Counted from the first letter of the stretch, positions 30,826 to 41,940 are shown. The stretch: 64,000 nt of DNA from Trichomonas tenax (GCA_023091735.1 JALKBU010000059.1:39805-103804), one strand, 5' to 3'. Made by a program: numbers and translations. Notes: generated from the sequence alone by a model not told the origin.

Positions 30826-33800
30826 TTATGCAAGTTCTGTTGGGCCACCGTGAACATTGAAGAAACCTTCAACCATATCTTCCTCGAAGTCCTTGTTGAA
30901 TGGATCATCAGTGTCACCAAGAACAGATGTTGTCCATAGTGGATTATCATTTGTAATTGGTCCTGTGTTGGATGAGTCTGGGATATGGAGAACTGTTTCT
31001 TCGTTCATTTCAACAGCCGAATCAGAAGATCCGTCACCATCACCCCGCTTCTTAACCAGGACAATAATGATGATGATGAGAGCAATGAGGACAAGTGCAC
31101 CAACTGCTGCTCCAATGATGATTGGGAGCAAATTATTTGTTTTGCTAGCTTGACTGGAACCTTCAGAAGCAACAGTGTCAACCTCGGCAACAATAACCGT
31201 GTAAGAAATAACTTCCTTAAAAGTTGGTGCATAGTATTCAATTATCGTTTCCTTATTCTGGCCTTGTATTGTCACTGTGGTAACAAGCTGTGTCAATGTG
31301 ACAGTGGAAATGTTTGTCAATGTTTGAGACTCTGTTTCTATATTTGTCTTAACAATTCTGGTGCTTCCATCTTGTGGGAGAGTTCTTCTTGGCAGTGGTG
31401 ACTGCGAAGGAGATGGCGCTGGAGTTTCGACTGGAGTCTCTGTTGGGAGTGGTGTCGCTGTTGGCATTGGCGATGGAGATGGTAGAGGCATGATAGAGTA
31501 TGTTACAGTGTCTGCGTATGAGTTTGTTGCAGTTAGGGTGTTAACATTCTTTTTGATAACTGTGCTTACATAGGTGTAGCCTCCAGTAAGAGTTGTCTGC
31601 GACTCGATAATAACAGTTGTTAGTGTGACAGTGAGGACCGTAGATGTTCCTCCTTCTGGAAGGGTAATAACAGTGAAAATTGTTGAAGGCGTCTGTGTGT
31701 AAGTGAAAATTGATGTAACCGTCGATGGAATCAGGCCCCAGGAAGTTGTCAACAAAGAAATTTCGGTATTCTTGACTATTGACTTTGAAACCAATGTATT
31801 GACTTTAGTAAGGGAAGGTACACCGTTCTGAGATTGCGTGACTGTCTCCGTCTGGCAAAGAGTTGATGTACGGAGGTTGGCCAATGTCCAACTTGCAGCA
31901 GATGTTATTGAATATGATCCTGGCTCGCCAGTGATGGAAACCTTTGATATTGTGATCATAGTGACATTGGTCTCAGTGAATGTATCTGTTATTATTCCGC
32001 CGCCTTGATCAACCTTGGTGAAAGTCATTGATAGTGCGGTTGTTGATGTAGGAATGAAGTATTCCGTGCCTGGGAAGATAACAGTAACTGCTGGGATAAT
32101 AATTGTTACATTTGTTTCTGTTTCGGTTGGCTTGTATGAAGGCTCCACTTCCCACGTCATGCCTGGTCCAAGTGATGGATTAGGAGTGAAGCGTGGGGAT
32201 GGGTTAGGTGTGCGATCTGGGGGAACTACTGTTAGACTGACATACGATTTACCATTTGTGTTTGTGATTGTAATCGTTGTTTGTGTGTTAGCTTGGTGTG
32301 GTGTAAGCACAAACGTCACGGAACCGTAAAACACATTTGTGATTGTAGGAGCGAAAGTTAGAGTCCACAAACCTCTTTCTGTTCCACTGAGGGTTGTGAC
32401 TACCATCGTCAAAGTTGCAATTTGGGTTAGTGTATTATAGTTACCTCCTCCTGGACCAAGCTGCGTTGGACTGAATAATAACATTTGGGTATTGACAGCA
32501 TTTGTTGAGGTAATAGTATAGCTCTGGGTTACCTCGTTGAATGTGTACATACTATTTGTAATATACGTTGAAGTTATAACAGAAGTTTCAGTGTAGGTCT
32601 TACCTTCGGTGTTAGTCTGAGAATATGAAGTAAGTACAACATTATTTTCTCCTGAACTAAGCGCTGTGAATGATGTATAGAATGAGCTAATTTTAGTGTA
32701 AGTGTAGACTATATTGTTGTTTGCGTTAAATGTGAAAGTACTTGTGTAAAGGGAAGTTATCGTTACTACGCTGAAGATTGTCACGTTATTATCAGTGTTG
32801 AGTGTTGTCGATTTCTTGATAAACTGAGTAAATGAAGTTTTAACATTAGCGAATCCAATGGTGTATGTAAATGTTTGCGATATAAGCTCGTTTTTCGTGG
32901 CTTCCGGCGGATTAATTACAATTGGTATGTCTTCGTAAGGCACAGGCTTTAACTTATATCTGTAGGTGTCAGAATTGATACCAATAGCAGTTTCATAATT
33001 AGCCATCGATTTCAATATATATCCGTCTACTGTTGTTGGTTCTGTAACGAAAAATTGTGACATTATTGTGGAGATACCTGTTGTCATTGTGCTTGTAGCG
33101 GTTTTAGTTACTGTGAGTTCTAGCCTGTTGTTTGTGAATGTGGATATTGGGAAATTGATGATCGTGATTGTATTCATGTTTGTAATAGTTCCGACCGTCA
33201 AAGTTGTTGCAGTGCTCTTGATAGTAAACTGAGTTGAACTGAGAGAATTTGTATCGGTAGTTGCAATTGTGTAGTAATCATTTTGAATCACTTCACCAGT
33301 AACAGCAGAGTTCTTAACAATTGTGCTTACGTTTCCTTTCTGAGTAATGAATTCTGTTTGTCCGTTGAACATGGTTCTGATAATTGTCGAAATGGTTACC
33401 ATATTTGTTAATCCTGTTATAACTTGTGTGGATGTCTGGGTTAGTGTATATGTGTATGTAGTACCTGAAAATGTTGACTTGTAAATATCAGACAATGTCC
33501 AGATCTTGGTATTAAATGAAGAAGAGACTGAGAATGAATAGTGGATTGTCATGATATCTGTTTCAATATTTGTGCTGGTAAATGTTAATGATGGAGCTGT
33601 GGTCAACATGTACAAGAGGCTCGAGAAAGCAGGCTCAGCAATTGTTGTTAATGTTGGTGTATTTGAAAGTTGAGAGAATTCTGAAAGACTGTATGTAAGA
33701 ACATTGACATTCTTAGTTGATGACTGTAGGTAAGATATATCTTGTACAGGTGAAACAACTGTAATTACAGTATTCTTTGTATAGAGGAGAGTACTCACAT

Positions 33801-36525
33801 GTATTGTTCCAGTGATGAATTCTGTATATTTGTATGTTGGCGTTCCGTTTTCTTTTACAAATGTGGATGTCATTGTGAAGAGAGCACTAGCAAACGTTGT
33901 GTATGATGATGATGCTAATGCAGCAAGATTAATTTCTGAATTCTTATATGTATATGTATTTGATGCTATGACTTGATAGTACGATGAGGGTGACTGAACG
34001 ATTTTAAGAACATTTACACCAATGATAGTATTCGCATGAGTAACCTTTGAAATGGAAATAGTATTTGTGTCGAAAGCAGTGTAGTACGGAATATATGTGA
34101 CGAACGTGCTGCCACTACTAACGAATGAATATGTCTGGGAGAATCCAGTAATTGCAGTATATGTATATGTAATAGCACCATTATTCAATGTTACCGTGAA
34201 TGAGTTGGAAACATACGGATGATAAATGGCCGTGAAAGTATCAGTTGAAGCTGTGACATATCCCCCATAGTAACGTGTGCCAGTTGTCATAGTCAATGAA
34301 TTTGTGTAAACATTTGTATCAGTGACTTGGATATTTGCTATAGTTGAAAGCTGTGGTGCCACGAAACTAACTGGTTGCGAGAGATCAAATGTTGACAAAG
34401 TGAATGTCTGCGATGAATAGCCTGAGACAGATGTAGATATAAATGTAGTGGATGAAGCTGATGTTAGTGTGTAGTATTGACCGGCAGCAAAGCTTGTACC
34501 ACTAGTTAAAGTATACATTGAACTTGTGTGTATTAATTCAGCCTTTCCGCCACTTGTAGTGTATGTTAGGATGTCGGTGGATATTTTAGAATAGACATAA
34601 ATTGTATTAGCATTATTATTGTATCCAGTTCCCTCAACCAAACTATCGGCTGTTTGGATCTGGGTCGCACTAAGAATGGATACTGTAACATTGGCAACAG
34701 AAATAAATGTTCCTGTTTTGACATCTGTTTTTTGAACCTTTGTCAAATGTGCAGTGTTTGTTGTGACATAGATAGGAACAAGAATTTCAACGTTACTCTG
34801 AGCATCGAATGATGTAGCAGTAAATGTCACTGAGCTTGTAGTGGCATAAGTAATTGCCCCATTTGAAATTGTTGGGAAGATACCGGATGTGTATGTCAAA
34901 TAAGATGTAACAGTGCTCTTGAAAGCTGTTGAAAGAGTGGAGTACGATATAGTTGAAGTAACATCTGCTTTGATATAGGTATAAACGTCAGTATCTGTGA
35001 TACGGACATCGAGTGTTGGTCTTGGCGTCTGGGCAGTTGGCTGAGGTGTTGCTGTGGCAGCAATCGTCCTAATTGGTGTTGTAGAAGGAGTTGTAGAAGG
35101 TGTTGTCTTTGGTGTTGTAGAAGGTGTTGTAGAAGGTGTATTCACTGGCGTCCTGACTCCTGTTGCTGCAACAGAATACGTAAATGTCTTTGACCAGATG
35201 TTCGTTGTTGGTTTATATGTCTTATATGACTTAGTTGTGGCGTATGGAAGACGTGTAATTGGTGTGGCCGCGTAAACAAATGTTGTGGGCTTAGGAACAC
35301 TTGAAGTTGGACTGTCATTTACATTTAGAGTTGAAGCAAAGTTAAAGGAATAGGCGCCGGTAGATGCAGCTTCACTGTATGTCTTTTGATAGCAATAGTT
35401 CCAGCTGCTTGCTGAAAGAAGTTGTCCTTCATATATAGCCTTCCTGAAATTGTTATCATTACCTAAAAACTGGGTCGTTAGATAGTATTTTGGATTGTAG
35501 TCGGTTTGGGATTGCCAATAAAGTTGCCCCTCCATCATAATATCGACACCAGTGTTTGAACTTTTTGCAGAGCCTATAACCTGTAACAAAGCATTTGAAT
35601 TTTTGTTCTTATAAATGCAGCAGGATTGAGTGATAAGATTGTGTGCTCTGAGTGTGGAAATGAAAGCCAGACCTCCGCAGCCTCTTCCTCTGAATCTTGG
35701 AGCAATATTTGTTTCCTTTTTATTCATCTTGTCGTATGTGTATTCAGTAGGAATACCAGCAGTGTTGAGAATAACTAGGCTCTTGAAAAGCTTTATATCT
35801 GAATTTACAACGTATAGAGCTCCACCTTGGTCACATGCTTTATTGTCCCTGCATTCTATGCCCTCAAGATATGCATCGGTATCGGATATGATAGCAATCG
35901 CACCACCTGTTTGGGAGGCTGTATTTCCTTTAAATAGATAATTGAAAATTTGAAGCTTGAGGTTAACGACATCTGTTGGATTCTTCTTTGGAATCGACTG
36001 GTAGTAGATGGCTCCTCCATATGTGAAGGCCTTATTCTGCAAAAAGCAATATTGGCTATCAGAAAAAGCCTTCAAATCAGGAGTGCCACCTGGATAGCGC
36101 TGTCCTGGGTCTCCATCATCAACTTGGCTCTCAAGGTAAAGATTTGTAGCAATAGCGCCAATAGCACCACCGGTTGTTGCTGTGTTGCTGTTAAATTCTG
36201 ATCTTTTGATGATGGCAGTGCAGACAGAAAGGAAGACACCACCACCAGTACCAACAGCCAAACCTGAGCCAAATGCATAATTAAATCTATAGCGGGCTGC
36301 TGTGATGTGGATTGTGCATGCGAAGTATTCTCTATTAGTTCTATTCTGGGTCTGAATGATTTCACCATTAATAGAAGTATCGACATTGAATCTTCCGTCA
36401 ATATCAACAATACCTTCTTCGGACGGCAGGAACTTGAAGGCCGGTGCATCCTCAGACTCTAGAAGGCTTTTCCTCTTAATCTGAGGGTCTGACTTAATTA
36501 AAAAGAACAAAAAGAACGAAAACAT
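30826..36525 (-). CDS. Pmp-like (GGAI-repeat) surface protein with Thr-rich stalk
   Basis: 1899 residues from ATG 36525. A very short hydrophobic start (MFSFFLFFLIKS) may act as signal peptide. Residues ~85-250 contain GGGV/GGAI/GGAL units at about 95, 119, 170, 207 and 234 with nearby F..N motifs, the hallmark of chlamydial Pmp and trichomonad Pmp-like proteins. A proline/threonine stretch (PSTTP units) near residue 470-500 leads into about 1300 residues dominated by Thr, Ser, Val and Ile in alternating beta patterns. Two further Pro/Thr linkers follow. Near the C-terminus a single membrane helix (PIIIGAAVGALVLIALIIII) precedes a ~76-residue acidic tail with NPLW and DPFN, like short sorting motifs. 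Pmp-like proteins of trichomonads are thought to act in adhesion. The gene is intact; the stalk repeats could vary between strains. Confidence 0.85.
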   Translation of the reverse strand: MFSFFLFFLIKSDPQIKRKSLLESEDAPAFKFLPSEEGIVDIDGRFNVDTSINGEIIQTQNRTNREYFACTIHITAARYRFNYAFGSGLAVGTGGGVFLSVCTAIIKRSEFNSNTATTGGAIGAIATNLYLESQVDDGDPGQRYPGGTPDLKAFSDSQYCFLQNKAFTYGGAIYYQSIPKKNPTDVVNLKLQIFNYLFKGNTASQTGGAIAIISDTDAYLEGIECRDNKACDQGGALYVVNSDIKLFKSLVILNTAGIPTEYTYDKMNKKETNIAPRFRGRGCGGLAFISTLRAHNLITQSCCIYKNKNSNALLQVIGSAKSSNTGVDIMMEGQLYWQSQTDYNPKYYLTTQFLGNDNNFRKAIYEGQLLSASSWNYCYQKTYSEAASTGAYSFNFASTLNVNDSPTSSVPKPTTFVYAATPITRLPYATTKSYKTYKPTTNIWSKTFTYSVAATGVRTPVNTPSTTPSTTPKTTPSTTPSTTPIRTIAATATPQPTAQTPRPTLDVRITDTDVYTYIKADVTSTISYSTLSTAFKSTVTSYLTYTSGIFPTISNGAITYATTSSVTFTATSFDAQSNVEILVPIYVTTNTAHLTKVQKTDVKTGTFISVANVTVSILSATQIQTADSLVEGTGYNNNANTIYVYSKISTDILTYTTSGGKAELIHTSSMYTLTSGTSFAAGQYYTLTSASSTTFISTSVSGYSSQTFTLSTFDLSQPVSFVAPQLSTIANIQVTDTNVYTNSLTMTTGTRYYGGYVTASTDTFTAIYHPYVSNSFTVTLNNGAITYTYTAITGFSQTYSFVSSGSTFVTYIPYYTAFDTNTISISKVTHANTIIGVNVLKIVQSPSSYYQVIASNTYTYKNSEINLAALASSSYTTFASALFTMTSTFVKENGTPTYKYTEFITGTIHVSTLLYTKNTVITVVSPVQDISYLQSSTKNVNVLTYSLSEFSQLSNTPTLTTIAEPAFSSLLYMLTTAPSLTFTSTNIETDIMTIHYSFSVSSSFNTKIWTLSDIYKSTFSGTTYTYTLTQTSTQVITGLTNMVTISTIIRTMFNGQTEFITQKGNVSTIVKNSAVTGEVIQNDYYTIATTDTNSLSSTQFTIKSTATTLTVGTITNMNTITIINFPISTFTNNRLELTVTKTATSTMTTGISTIMSQFFVTEPTTVDGYILKSMANYETAIGINSDTYRYKLKPVPYEDIPIVINPPEATKNELISQTFTYTIGFANVKTSFTQFIKKSTTLNTDNNVTIFSVVTITSLYTSTFTFNANNNIVYTYTKISSFYTSFTALSSGENNVVLTSYSQTNTEGKTYTETSVITSTYITNSMYTFNEVTQSYTITSTNAVNTQMLLFSPTQLGPGGGNYNTLTQIATLTMVVTTLSGTERGLWTLTFAPTITNVFYGSVTFVLTPHQANTQTTITITNTNGKSYVSLTVVPPDRTPNPSPRFTPNPSLGPGMTWEVEPSYKPTETETNVTIIIPAVTVIFPGTEYFIPTSTTALSMTFTKVDQGGGIITDTFTETNVTMITISKVSITGEPGSYSITSAASWTLANLRTSTLCQTETVTQSQNGVPSLTKVNTLVSKSIVKNTEISLLTTSWGLIPSTVTSIFTYTQTPSTIFTVITLPEGGTSTVLTVTLTTVIIESQTTLTGGYTYVSTVIKKNVNTLTATNSYADTVTYSIMPLPSPSPMPTATPLPTETPVETPAPSPSQSPLPRRTLPQDGSTRIVKTNIETESQTLTNISTVTLTQLVTTVTIQGQNKETIIEYYAPTFKEVISYTVIVAEVDTVASEGSSQASKTNNLLPIIIGAAVGALVLIALIIIIIVLVKKRGDGDGSSDSAVEMNEETVLHIPDSSNTGPITNDNPLWTTSVLGDTDDPFNKDFEEDMVEGFFNVHGGPTELA

Positions 36526-37652
36526 TAAAAAAAAATTAATAAACTATGGCGAAATGAAATTTTGATGATGAAATTGGGCATTGCACTATATGATCGGCTT
36601 TTTGAGAGTACGAAAATCTTGACAACAAATATTTTACAAGTAAAGCAAATCAAAATACATTGTTTTAAAATAAATCACATTCAAAGAATTCATTGAATTC
36701 ATTCAAATATTTTGAATAATATTTTACAAAAAAACGTAATATTTGGATAATGATTATAACCGACAACATGAATGTTTGCATTTTATTGTTTTTATTTTTA
36801 TTTAGATGAAAATACTCTGAGTGGGACATTTCATAGCATTTGCGATAAAATTTTTGATCATTTTCGAGCAATTTTCAATTTTTCATGATTTTTATTGTTT
36901 TTAGATGATGGATCGATTGGGTGCAACATAAATTATTGAAATATCACAAAGAGAATCGCTGTTATCAACTTTTTATAGATTTTATATGTTTTTGACTTAT
37001 ATGTCATTGTTTCTATATTCCTCATATGCTATAAATCAATTCTCTTTATTCTTCATATGAAAAGCATCGTATATATCATTTTTTTTTTGGAGTTAGTAAA
37101 GCGCTTAAGTATAATCAACATTACCAACTGGTCCCCATTTTTGATGAATTAATAGTATTCGTCCATTTTTGACTATTAAATAAATATTTTCAAAAAATAG
37201 TATCAATTTTAGAGTGACTGCATTTGATTAAATCTATCTCCAGAGGAAAACATATACCCCAATTGTTTTTAATTGTAAAAAGACATATTTCGATTGAAAA
37301 TTAAATAATTTGTTGTTCTGAACAATGTCAGCAATTGACTTTCATGTAGCGATGATGCAAAATCAATCCTGAACTCCTTTCGTTTGGGAAGTCGATAAAC
37401 CTGAGATCCAAAAATAATAAAACAATATTCGACAAATATTTCATTCACCATTTGATTTGAAGAAACACGTAAACTTATTTTGTTGTAATTAGAGTCATAT
37501 ATAAAATAAAATATAAGTTTGCAAGGGTCATCATATACACCAGGAAACTTTGCTCGATCAATGTCTACAAAATTTGCAAGGGTACAACATAAATATGAAA
37601 AATACAACGATTTAAGTTCCTTGAATTTTTTGCAATTACTTTAAAAAAATAA
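36526..37652. other. AT-rich intergenic region, first part
   Basis: AT-rich DNA upstream of the Pmp-like gene. A TTTCATTTCG string about 30 bases before that gene's ATG could serve its initiator. A minus-strand frame at 37269-37607 gives 112 codons with mixed composition but no ATG at its start and no recognisable domain; it may be a gene fragment. Nothing else was seen. Confidence 0.45.
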
Positions 37653-37870
37653 AGTTTGTAGGCATCCTTTGCACCAGAACACACCTGAAATGCTAACATC
37701 AGGTCTGATTTGGTGCAAAGAATGCCTACAAACTCGTCCAGGACGAAATCGGCTAAATTATTCAATTTCCGATTTTCGTCCTGGAGTAGCAAAAACTAGC
37801 TGCGACTATCTCAAAGACACCATAGGGATCCATCCTCATGCTGTCTTTGAGACAGCCGCAATTATTTTTT
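37653..37870 (+). ncRNA. array B: three back-to-back stem-loops ending in T6
   Basis: Hairpin 1: arms 37653-37688 and 37699-37734, 36 nt each, 32 Watson-Crick pairs, one G-U, three mismatches, 10-nt loop. Hairpin 2: arms 37738-37752 and 37769-37784 with a one-base bulge, then an inner AAATT/AATTT stem and a 4-nt loop. Hairpin 3: arms 37798-37819 and 37842-37863, about 18 Watson-Crick pairs, 22-nt loop with some inner pairing. The hairpins are separated by only 3 and 13 bases. Six T's follow at 37865-37870, like a Pol III stop on the plus strand. No protein is coded. The three stems have unrelated sequences, so this is not a simple tandem repeat. It could be a structured ncRNA or a small-RNA precursor; strand assignment rests only on the T run. 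Confidence 0.55.
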
Positions 37871-39048
37871 CATGAAGTCACTTTTGGAGTCACACCCTTT
37901 TTATTATATGTCAGATTCATCTAACAAATCTGACATGTAAAATATCACTTTTCGTTTGAATGAATATTATACGCAACAAATGTATGTACTTAATTCTTTC
38001 TTAACACATATTTTATATCAACATATTTGATTTTTTATATTCATTTGCAGATGATATGTGCCTGATATGATAAATATAACAAAAAATAACAGTGCTAATT
38101 TAATATAGTGATACAATGATATAAATCAAGAAATAATTGGATTAATTTCTTTTATTATATAATTATATCTTTGGTAATTAGATTTCTCGGGAAATTTTCG
38201 ATATCAGCTGATGGGTATATATGCAACTGCTTTACCAAATAAAAATTGGTGATTAATCGAGTAAATTTCGAGAAAATGCTGTTTTTCTAAATATCGATCA
38301 ATATCTCTTTATCTGTGAGCAATATGGAAAAATTGCAATAGTAACATATATGTAATTTTTAGTAGAGATTAGAATGAATTGTGTTTTGTAACATTTTGTT
38401 GAGTTTTTGCGATTTACTAATAGTTCATTTCTTCGAATATTTGTTTTGAAGCCTGGCTTACGTTCGACTTTCCCTCCCACTTTTTGGGGTGAGAATGGCC
38501 AGGGGGTCAAAACATCATGTTATCGGTAAATGAAAAGATCAGACTTTGACATTTCGAAAACTAAATTTTGGCAAATTGTAGCATAACAATTGCTAACTAC
38601 ATAGATTGTACATTCTATTTTCCTTCTTAAAGTGTGATAAAAAGGAGTTAACGGTCATAATTTAATTTTGACATGTAAAATCAAATCTGACATTTTCCAA
38701 AATATAAATGATGTATTGATGTTTTTGCTCTAAACATATATATTATTCATTCAAAGTTTGCCCGATATTATTATTGAGATTTGTCGATTTATTTGCTATG
38801 TAATCTAAGAAATATGACGATATTTATGTTGAAGAATTTAAAACCTAATGAATTCAAGACAGGAAAAGCAGTCAATCAAGCTTTATTTGCAGCTTATATC
38901 AATGACAATAAAAATACCCTCTAATTTTGCTATATTTATTTAAATCATGACAAATTCTAGTTTTTATTTAATATAAATATGTATTTGTCGTCAAAAGATA
39001 AGTCCTACACAATTAACATAATATATATCACACTGCATTCAGTTTCAT
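37871..39048. other. AT-rich intergenic region with dispersed motif copies
   Basis: Contains GTCACTTTTGG at about 37878, a short 10-base-pair stem (ATGTCAGATT / AATCTGACAT) at about 37908-37938, TGACATGTAA at 37931-37940 and TTTTGACATGTAAAA at 38666-38680. These strings match the ends of the MITE-like element at 3210-3520. No gene was recognised; the ORF at 38298-38510 is judged to be chance. Confidence 0.5.
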
Positions 39049-39145
39049 TTGGATGATATGATTAAAAAAATAGAAACAAAGAGGTTATCGACGAGATATA
39101 CATATTCAGACGAAGATAGAAAAAAACGTCAGATTCAGATTTTTG

Positions 39146-41098
39146 ATGGACGAAATATTAAGTGGAGGCATCATCAATCTCTCAAATACTTGTTATTTGT
39201 CATGCACTTTACAGATCCTCCTTCGATATGACCCTTTTGTAAAGCTGATTTCCGAATTTGCCCGAAAATACGAAGATATTCGGATATTTAAAATCATTTC
39301 GGATCTTTCAAACAAACTCCGCACACAACATACACCATTGAATCCGGAACCACTCACAACAGAGTTACACATTGATATCTCGAAGCAACAAGATATTAAC
39401 GAATTTCTCGCTTATTTAATTAACTACCTGATCGAAAAACTACCAAAAGATGATCAATCAAAGTTAGCTGACATGTTCAATTGCAAATTATACAATTCGG
39501 CCGGAAAACCAAATGATAATGTAATTATTTACGAAATTCCTGTTGATCAGAGGCTAACGGTCGATGAAGCACTCAAAAAATCACTCGATATGAATGGAGA
39601 ACGGTTTTCTCACCCTCCAAAAGTCTTTTTCCTGCAATTACACAGATTATGTTTCAACAAAATCTCGAAAACGGACTACAAACGGTCGGATCCCATGAAA
39701 ATACCAACGAGCATCGATTTGACGTCCTATGGTGGACGCATGTATCACATGGCTGCAGTTATACAGCACATCGGCACGAATGTGTTCGGACACTATAGGA
39801 TAGGAATCCAGGATTCTCAAGGATGGATGATTGCCAATGACAAATATGTCCGCACATCGACAGTCGAAGAAATAATGACATCGTCGATAGCAGCGAACAC
39901 TCCTGCATACTTACTTGCTTTCGTTTCAGATCTTTCTGATGTCGCTACGTTGAGGAAAAGAATACAAAAAGATGTGATAGAAGTTAATGGGCCGTTCATT
40001 GCACAAAAGCATACTATAGGAGAGATAAAATGCGCCTTCAAATACAACGAAAATATAAAGTCTCGAAACGCATCACAATCTATAGAAGTTATCATTCAGC
40101 CTTTCAATCAGTCATCGATGGAATTTGGTCTTCCCGACAAACTTTTATTCAGCACAGTCGAGGAAGCTCTAATGACGATAGATCAATTCAAGGCAGATAA
40201 TCAGACAGAGATGATTTTTGGCTATGACAAATCAACATTTTCATCTGAAATACCAGAGAATTTTGGAAAACTTGATTGTCCTCTTTATATAATGGTCCAA
40301 AAATCATATTACAGAAAATTCTTGATCGATCCATTCATAAAAGATATAGTCAAAGTCACTAACATTGTCGAGCACACTCCTTTCTCGTTTGCAACGGCAT
40401 TCTATGGGTCTCAGAACATCGAATTGCTGACTGATTACTGCAATACGTACATGCACTCAGTTTTCGATTCAATATCAGACTACGCGATAATGATCGAGTA
40501 TTACGGATATCTTGCGAGGCCGTGCCACAAGTATCAGATTGGGAAAATCACAAATAGTAACAGATTGCTTGTCCACGTTTACCCATCGACTTCATCATAT
40601 CTTTCACGCACTCCTCGCTCAATGATTCCCATCAAAATCTACAGACAAAACAATCCTGTGGAAATATACCAGACAATTGATTTTCCTGTTCGTATTAATA
40701 CACGAATGTCTCATATTCTCAAGGCTTGCTTCTGTGAAGAATCGCATTGCAGGCTGTTTCAGATTAGATCAGAAGCATTTGCCGAAGAAATCAAAGATCC
40801 AATCGATCCAAGTATTTTATTTTCTAATCAACCTGATTTGAGACTTATTATGGACGCCAACAACAAAACAGCTCTATTTGCAGTATACATGGACGGTTCA
40901 TTTGTTGAGAATTTCTTTTACAATGTTTCAGACTCTTTCGAAGAACTTCATCAATCAATCAAACCTTTCATCAATCTGAGCAATTTTAAAGTCACTTTCA
41001 ACTCCATAGGAAGCCAGCCATGCTCTGAAGGTAATCCAATAGAGCTCATATCCAAGGCAAAAAACGATTATTATTTCTCAGTAGAAAATAATGTATGA
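39146..41098 (+). CDS. ubiquitin C-terminal hydrolase (USP, peptidase C19)
   Basis: 650 residues from ATG 39146. The Cys box is IINLSNTCYLSCTLQ with catalytic Cys16; QQDINEF (residues 81-87) is the conserved QQDxxEF; the His box is GHYRIGI with His216, followed by WMIANDKYV where N/D232 completes the triad. This short catalytic core with a ~380-residue C-terminal extension of beta-rich, possibly ubiquitin-like, segments resembles USP7-type layout. It removes ubiquitin from proteins in cytosol or nucleus. Only 15 residues precede the catalytic Cys, which is short. A separate ATG at 39049 opens a different frame whose ~38 residues (KKIETKRLSTRYTYSDED) look protein-like and sit just after TTTCATTTGG, so the true start may be 39049 with a frameshift near 39150. 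The catalytic part is intact. Confidence 0.88.
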   Translation: MDEILSGGIINLSNTCYLSCTLQILLRYDPFVKLISEFARKYEDIRIFKIISDLSNKLRTQHTPLNPEPLTTELHIDISKQQDINEFLAYLINYLIEKLPKDDQSKLADMFNCKLYNSAGKPNDNVIIYEIPVDQRLTVDEALKKSLDMNGERFSHPPKVFFLQLHRLCFNKISKTDYKRSDPMKIPTSIDLTSYGGRMYHMAAVIQHIGTNVFGHYRIGIQDSQGWMIANDKYVRTSTVEEIMTSSIAANTPAYLLAFVSDLSDVATLRKRIQKDVIEVNGPFIAQKHTIGEIKCAFKYNENIKSRNASQSIEVIIQPFNQSSMEFGLPDKLLFSTVEEALMTIDQFKADNQTEMIFGYDKSTFSSEIPENFGKLDCPLYIMVQKSYYRKFLIDPFIKDIVKVTNIVEHTPFSFATAFYGSQNIELLTDYCNTYMHSVFDSISDYAIMIEYYGYLARPCHKYQIGKITNSNRLLVHVYPSTSSYLSRTPRSMIPIKIYRQNNPVEIYQTIDFPVRINTRMSHILKACFCEESHCRLFQIRSEAFAEEIKDPIDPSILFSNQPDLRLIMDANNKTALFAVYMDGSFVENFFYNVSDSFEELHQSIKPFINLSNFKVTFNSIGSQPCSEGNPIELISKAKNDYYFSVENNV

Positions 41099-41149
41099 TA
41101 CCGACTATTATATAATTGTTTTTCATTAACAAAAATAACTTCCATAATT

Positions 41150-41940
41150 ATTCGCAATAATACCAGTTATGGAATAATGTTACAATCGAAGAAGGCGTAA
41201 GCATGATTAGAAGTTCATTTTTTATGGAATGGTCTTCTATACAAACGATAAAAATCGAGTGCTTTTATGCGGTGTTCAAATATATTTGATATAAATCTCC
41301 CTACAAATTTAATTCAAACAATTACTCTCCCAGAAAATATAACATCAATAGACGTGTTCGCATTTTATGGTTCCGGTCTTACAATAGATAATATTGAAGC
41401 TATTAATACTTTTGCTATATCAACTTTCAATATAATATCTTTAACTATACCCATTGCCATATCAAACAGAAGCAATATAATTGGTCACTTGCTTCGAAGG
41501 TTGTGTTAAGATTCCATCAATAAATACAGTTGCACCATCTGCATTTTATGGTTGCAAAGGGTAACTAGTGTTGACATTCCGAACAATGTTAAAAGCATAG
41601 GAAGTTCAGTATTCAGGTCATGTTGTTATTAATGAATTGTTCGTCGCTCAAAAACATTTGTATTTCCAAGAAATACTTCGTTCGTTGGAAATAACTTATT
41701 CACAGGCTGCAATCGCTTAACACAATTTTCATCATTCATAGCGCCATCTTATTTGACATCTTACGGTGAAGGATTCTTTACAGTATATTGAGTTCCCAGC
41801 TCAAATTAATGCAATTAATCCAGCTACTTTTTATGGTTGTAACAATCAGGAAGAGAACAGTTTACAATTGGTGCAAATTCAACAGTCTTTTGCAAACTCT
41901 GACTACTTTTAATATAGGAGAATACACTGTCGTGAAGTAG
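41150..41940 (+). pseudogene. BspA-like leucine-rich-repeat surface protein, decayed
   Basis: Pieces in all three plus frames carry the TpLRR pattern of trichomonad BspA-like proteins: LPENITSIDVFAFYG near 41330, APSAFYGCKG near 41540, IPNNVKSIGSSVF near 41580-41610, and INPATFYGCN near 41815-41850. Stops and frameshifts separate every piece, and no piece exceeds about 80 codons. BspA-like proteins are the largest surface-protein family of trichomonads and bind host or bacterial surfaces. This copy cannot make a product. The far 5' end seems lost into the ubiquitin-hydrolase 3' flank. Confidence 0.7.

Noticed and set aside
35054..35275. Val/Gly-rich plus-strand ORF
   Set aside because: It is antisense to the Pro/Thr repeat of the Pmp-like gene; the composition is a mirror of that repeat.
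38298..38510. 70-codon minus ORF in the gap before the ubiquitin hydrolase
   Set aside because: Low complexity, no context, composition like surrounding non-coding DNA.
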